From Marsupella aquatica (Eukaryota > Marchantiophyta): DNA of 64,000 nucleotides. The notes beneath the pieces were generated by a model that saw only the letters and a program-made list of their open reading frames with translations, was not told the origin of the DNA and searched no databases. The position numbers and the translations under genes are program-made. How positions within the stretch are numbered: position 1 is the first letter of the stretch; every line of letters starts with the position of its first letter. This document shows positions 61,501 to 64,000 of this stretch, piece by piece. The stretch lies in assembly GCA_973895155.1 (NCBI GenBank), contig OZ316892.1, positions 16,554,001-16,618,000 on the forward strand. Reading direction: 5' to 3'.

Positions 61501-62516
61501 TTGGCAACACTAGGAATAGGACCTGATGTACTCGTGCTTGAAGAGCCAGAAGTGCCAGCCTCTCCACTGTCCAAGCTGCTAGCATGCTGCTGATAAGGTG
61601 ATGAGGCCTCTCTAAGGCCTGTTGTACCTGCTGATCTGAAGTGGTCCACACCATGAAACTCAGAAATAATGTCAGCCGCATTACAAGGGACCTCCTCCCC
61701 CCCAACACTTGGACTGAAGTGGTGAGTGTTGGACAGAGGTAAGTGCACCTGGTCTGGATGCCATGCAGCAGCACTGTGGAGTGGTAGGGCGGGAGCCCCT
61801 AATGCTGGAGGAATGTACATCTGAAAAAGGATGCAAGTGACCAGAAGCCAAGTGAGAGCATTGAGATCCATTACCCTGCCAAGTAAAGCATTCCTGGCCA
61901 GCTTGGTGATTTTGGTGTGACCTGTAGTACCGGGTTGGAAGCCCATAGCCCGTTCTCTCTCCTCAGGACTAGGTTCATCCCATGTACTGGTAGAATGTCG
62001 ATAAACCAGACCAGGACCATCACCCTGAAAAGCATGTGCACCTGGAAAGGACACAAATGTAGGCCAAGCAGCACGAGGTTGTCCAATGGTATTGGCTGGA
62101 TACCAAGGTGCTGGCTCTTGCCGTGTAACTGGTTGGCAAGAACTGTCAGGATCCAAAATCTGGTCCACTGTAAGGTTAGTGTCCCTGGATGTGTGGTGAA
62201 GAGCCATCTCCAGCAAGGAAGGTGGTGCAAGGTTAGTCCAAAAGTTACAAAGACGATGTGCATAAGAACCACAGTGCACTGCATCAATGGGTGGTCCCAA
62301 GTAGTGCTGGACCACACTGAAATCCTCTTTGACCTGTGGACGCTGGTCAAACTGAGATGGAGTATTCTCAATGATATAACCAACAGCAGGATAAAGGGAT
62401 TGAGCCCAGGTGAGAATCTGAACCAATGCTGTGAAAAGGCCAGAACGAGAATCATGCAGTCCAGCACCGTGACCAGCAGCTGAAAACCCTTGGCATTCCC
62501 AACCAGCTATGATCAA
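58509..62516 (-). CDS. Retroelement polyprotein: DNMT3-like methyltransferase C-part, RT, RNase H, integrase, PHD finger
   Basis: 1335 codons open from the first Met. The true protein probably enters this frame from the ORF upstream. Residues 1-222 complete the methyltransferase: motif IV AGWECQGFSAAG with the catalytic Cys, motif VI YIIENT, SYAHRLCNFWTNL resembling DNMT3 motif VIII, and SPEERERAMGF and LARNALLGRV resembling motifs IX and X. A Ser/Gly-rich linker follows. RT lies at about 390-620 with YIDD at 546, RNase H at about 685-790 (HTDWSALGIG, YEGECLAV, LYTDHQPL), and integrase zinc region at about 918-960 (HSELGHFGVKRTY, CEQC). The integrase core has D in DLAGELP (~985), D in LTDQGSEF (~1046) and E in ADGLAERMVQ (~1080). 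The C-terminal PHD finger at about 1284-1332 has the C4HC3 pattern CKVC, CDNC, HLFC, CPSC. Expected activities are DNA methylation, reverse transcription and integration. Confidence 0.93.
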   Translation of the reverse strand: MIIAGWECQGFSAAGHGAGLHDSRSGLFTALVQILTWAQSLYPAVGYIIENTPSQFDQRPQVKEDFSVVQHYLGPPIDAVHCGSYAHRLCNFWTNLAPPSLLEMALHHTSRDTNLTVDQILDPDSSCQPVTRQEPAPWYPANTIGQPRAAWPTFVSFPGAHAFQGDGPGLVYRHSTSTWDEPSPEERERAMGFQPGTTGHTKITKLARNALLGRVMDLNALTWLLVTCILFQMYIPPALGAPALPLHSAAAWHPDQVHLPLSNTHHFSPSVGGEEVPCNAADIISEFHGVDHFRSAGTTGLREASSPYQQHASSLDSGEAGTSGSSSTSTSGPIPSVANYTFIMGNHLSKRQKDQLLNLLLKHENVFAFSMKDLGKCKTMQFSIELADETPIFRRRHHLSKHEWQLVDERCQELYEAGLIQPSTSDFAAAIMMPAKKDSSGLWTEKRMCGDYRPLNLVTPQDRYPMPRPEELFDSIGDSDIFTLVDLRQGFNQILLLAKDRKKTAFHGSNQLWKWLVMPFGLKNAPIFFQRVMDQVLQGAEFLKCYIDDVLVHSKGFDQHLLDLEELFMRLKKVNLKIHPKKCEFAVRSVVYLGHRILPNGTMAHWAKVVSILEMPTPTDVHTLRSFIGLCNYYWIYIKDFSTIAHPLYALLKKNVTWTWSTDAEAAFATLKEKLSKYPVLRRPDFSKVFVLHTDWSALGIGAILGQHDEEGKEYVIAYASRSNNQAESHYSSYEGECLAVVWAVIHYRPYLYGTRFVLYTDHQPLKWLMTNDKLTGKLARWALILQEYDFEVIHRPGVTHQNADTMSRSPLIASDDPSDARQDFDQVSILPTFHTSTYLALLPCYIVDQPVVDIWEDSDTLRFLQHGEYPIHVTATQRDRIQQRSKRYLWKRDHLVRCLPDREVVVPPIHERVGLIRKVHSELGHFGVKRTYSLLVPHYHWRGMHGQVQDVIARCEQCDRVRTSFTSRQPTLHPLPIQGMFYRWSCDLAGELPLTSRGNLYIMIMIEHFSKWIELVALPDKTSRSTSQEFLQQVLSRFGACAECLTDQGSEFREEFQELLDQALIDHRRISRDHPQADGLAERMVQTCKKGLWKICLTKNKEDWDLALPYIAMGYRMSRHASLSNFSPYFLLFGRHPVPPSAIASHMLQVVDLDSAVTWSDVISERAALFRRVMPMAMENLAIAQHRDTLRYAHTRGGSFQPKVRKFEVGDFVYLQRQANDTLDTSTSRTILRVKAIRPSGVLELQGANGRTIADNAKNCAPCHLPNLDLTIVTSTWIPPVDYPCKVCLQIDDADQMLLCDNCNGGYHLFCLWPELTQVPEGLWFCPSCAPRAT

Positions 62517-62536
62517 ATCAAGGGAGCCAAGAAGGG

Positions 62537-64000
62537 TTAAGTGCCGGTGCCGGACAAGCTGGATATCTGGAGGAAAGAAAGAAAATGCAGACTTCCATGC
62601 ACTATGTGGAAACTGCTGGGGAAATCGCTCTGAAAATTCAGCAGACGGGATTCAGCCACTTGCCTTGCACTTGGATCAATATCCACATAGATGTACTGCT
62701 TCACCACCATGCCAGACTTTAGGAGAGCTTCCAGGCCTGTAGAAATGCCACCAAAAAGCTCAAGCAATGTAAGGTCATCTGAAGGAGGAGTCCAGGTAAC
62801 TGGTGCACTCAAGATTGGGGCTATTGGTTGTCCATTATGCTGCCCAAGGTCCTCAAATTTGTGCAATGCAGCCACCAAAGGTCCATGGGCTGCTTGGAGC
62901 CGTTGTACCACCTCTGGTTGATGATCCACGTTGCTGGAAAGTGCTGCCACACGTGCAGCAGCATGTGCAGTAGCCACCTCATCCTCATCCTCCTCAATCC
63001 AATCCTGCAATGGGTGGTTGACATAGGTAGCTGTGTGCACTGCTTTCAACACACAGTGGTGAGCCATAGGGGTATGGGCACCATGCAAATCAAGTGGAAT
63101 GTATCCCAAGTGTGAGCCATCCGTATGCCAATCAACTCTGTAGTATGCATGCTCATGCCAGTTGTCAATGGTAAAACCTGGTGGGAACAAAGTCTCCTGG
63201 CCAATGAGCACATCATACGTAGTGGCATTGGTAACCAAACATCTGACTGGGAAATGCAGTTCCTGATCTGTACCTCCATTAAAAGTGAGAGTGAGTAAAG
63301 TAGAACTCTCACCCAGCACATCCTCCACAGTGCCACTAGCAGTCGGAATGTGCCACCTGGACTGCTGTAAATGATCAATCAGCACTCCCATCTTCTTGGC
63401 AAACTGAATGCCCAAGATTACTGGTTGAGCGCCTGTGTCTAGCATGACCACCTGAGGAGTGTGACCCTCCAACTTGACTGCTGAATTCCTGTTGTCAACA
63501 ATGGCAATGGTGGTGGAAACTAAAGTCCTGTCACTAGGCACCACTTTTGGCAAATGATGAGGTACCTTGTGAAGGGAGTTAGTGTCCATGGTCTTCCCAC
63601 TCAACAGCATAGCCAGGAAAGATGGAGCAGCATGACCAGAATCAAGTGTAGATCTGATCACATAATCTGCAGCAATACTGTCATCTCTACCACTGGAAAT
63701 CGGTACTGGGATAGCCAAACCAGTGGAAGCATGCAATGGAGAAGAAGAAGGTCCAGTATTAACATGAGATTGGACCTCCAAAACCGGTGTCACAAGGGCT
63801 GATGAAGAATGCAGTGAGCCCTCTAGCGCTCTGATGATAGCTCTAGCATCCAGCTGTAAATCATGGCAACTGAAAAGTGGAGTGGTAAGAATCCTTTGTG
63901 CCATATCGGAGGTGAAATGCTCAAGCAACTCAGGAAAAACAACTCCCTGTGAAATGTTAGCAGCACCTGGTGGTGGAATGGATGTAGCTGCAGCTCCCTC
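62537..64000 (-). CDS. Retroelement protease plus N-terminal part of DNA methyltransferase (runs off window)
   Basis: Open from the window edge (64000) to TAA at 62537, with the first Met at 63928. The aspartic protease signature MLDTGAQPVILG lies near 63445, with a flap-like region downstream. About 220 residues later comes methyltransferase motif I, LTLLELFGGISTGLEALLKS, then motif II YVDIDPSARQV, which are the cofactor (S-adenosylmethionine) binding parts. The frame then ends with an unrelated tail. The -1 frame carries on the methyltransferase without loss: DFP is followed by QQFPHSAW and later LGSLDLIIAGWECQG. The change of frame falls at TTTCCCC (62624-62618). This is either one lost C or a -1 ribosomal frameshift. 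The gag region is outside the window. Confidence 0.88.
   Translation of the reverse strand, partial: EGAAATSIPPPGAANISQGVVFPELLEHFTSDMAQRILTTPLFSCHDLQLDARAIIRALEGSLHSSSALVTPVLEVQSHVNTGPSSSPLHASTGLAIPVPISSGRDDSIAADYVIRSTLDSGHAAPSFLAMLLSGKTMDTNSLHKVPHHLPKVVPSDRTLVSTTIAIVDNRNSAVKLEGHTPQVVMLDTGAQPVILGIQFAKKMGVLIDHLQQSRWHIPTASGTVEDVLGESSTLLTLTFNGGTDQELHFPVRCLVTNATTYDVLIGQETLFPPGFTIDNWHEHAYYRVDWHTDGSHLGYIPLDLHGAHTPMAHHCVLKAVHTATYVNHPLQDWIEEDEDEVATAHAAARVAALSSNVDHQPEVVQRLQAAHGPLVAALHKFEDLGQHNGQPIAPILSAPVTWTPPSDDLTLLELFGGISTGLEALLKSGMVVKQYIYVDIDPSARQVAESRLLNFQSDFPSSFHIVHGSLHFLSFLQISSLSGTGT

Larger units (their letters stand above)
58293..64000 (-). mobile_element. Ty3/gypsy retroelement copy 2 with DNA methyltransferase and PHD finger (5' end beyond window)
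   Basis: Order along the element (minus strand): aspartic protease, cytosine-5 DNA methyltransferase, linker, RT, RNase H, integrase, PHD finger, short 3' UTR, polypurine tract (58476-58469), then the 176-base LTR-like repeat (58468-58293). RT before integrase places it in Ty3/gypsy (Metaviridae-type order). The frame is open to the last base of the window, so gag, primer-binding site and 5' LTR lie outside. The coding region is nearly intact, with a single frame change at about 62620, which suggests recent activity. It lies next to, and in the same orientation as, the degraded copy 1. Confidence 0.9.

Overview
The window is nuclear DNA of a streptophyte, most likely a seed-free land plant. 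Genes are split by short spliceosomal introns (about 80 to 850 bases). The window carries a group III-type WRKY factor, a plant-type NAD-isocitrate dehydrogenase and a PP2A scaffold subunit very close to the angiosperm forms. Intergenic DNA is rich in microsatellites, tandem repeats and LTR retroelements. The species cannot be named from the sequence.

Layout. Positions 1-48,000 hold housekeeping genes, whose exon structures I rebuilt from splice sites, reading phase and protein conservation: eL42 ribosomal protein (+, 916-2151), mitochondrial NAD-IDH catalytic subunit (+, 5533-8721), exosome cap subunit RRP40 (-, 10585-13019), PP2A A subunit (+, 14353-19551), a conserved plant protein of unknown function (-, 22689-23671), two UBLCP1-type proteasome phosphatase genes from a segmental duplication (-, 26808-29621 and 34001-37016) and a WRKY transcription factor (-, 45304-47498). 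RRP40 and PP2A-A are divergent and share a 1.3 kb intergenic region. RRP40 and the 22.7-23.7 kb gene were hidden, because all their exons are short.

Positions 49,000-64,000 are repeat territory: two diverged tandem copies of a unit of nearly 1 kb (50.9-52.8 kb), an orphan coiled-coil ORF broken by one in-frame stop (52.9-54.5 kb), and two copies of one Ty3/gypsy element on the minus strand. The right-hand copy (58.3 kb to the window edge) is nearly intact. It encodes protease, a DNMT3-like cytosine-5 DNA methyltransferase, reverse transcriptase, RNase H, integrase and a C-terminal PHD finger. The left-hand copy (55.0-57.9 kb) has lost everything upstream of mid-RT and carries a stop codon in the PHD finger. 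Three 176-bp LTR-like repeats mark the element ends.

The most notable system is this retroelement. A complete DNA methyltransferase sits between protease and RT, and a putative chromatin reader follows the integrase. It could methylate its own or host DNA and choose insertion sites by histone state. As I recall, methyltransferase capture by retrotransposons has been reported in dinoflagellates and charophyte algae. The domain order here, the Glu in place of Pro next to the catalytic Cys, and the frame junction inside the methyltransferase deserve follow-up.
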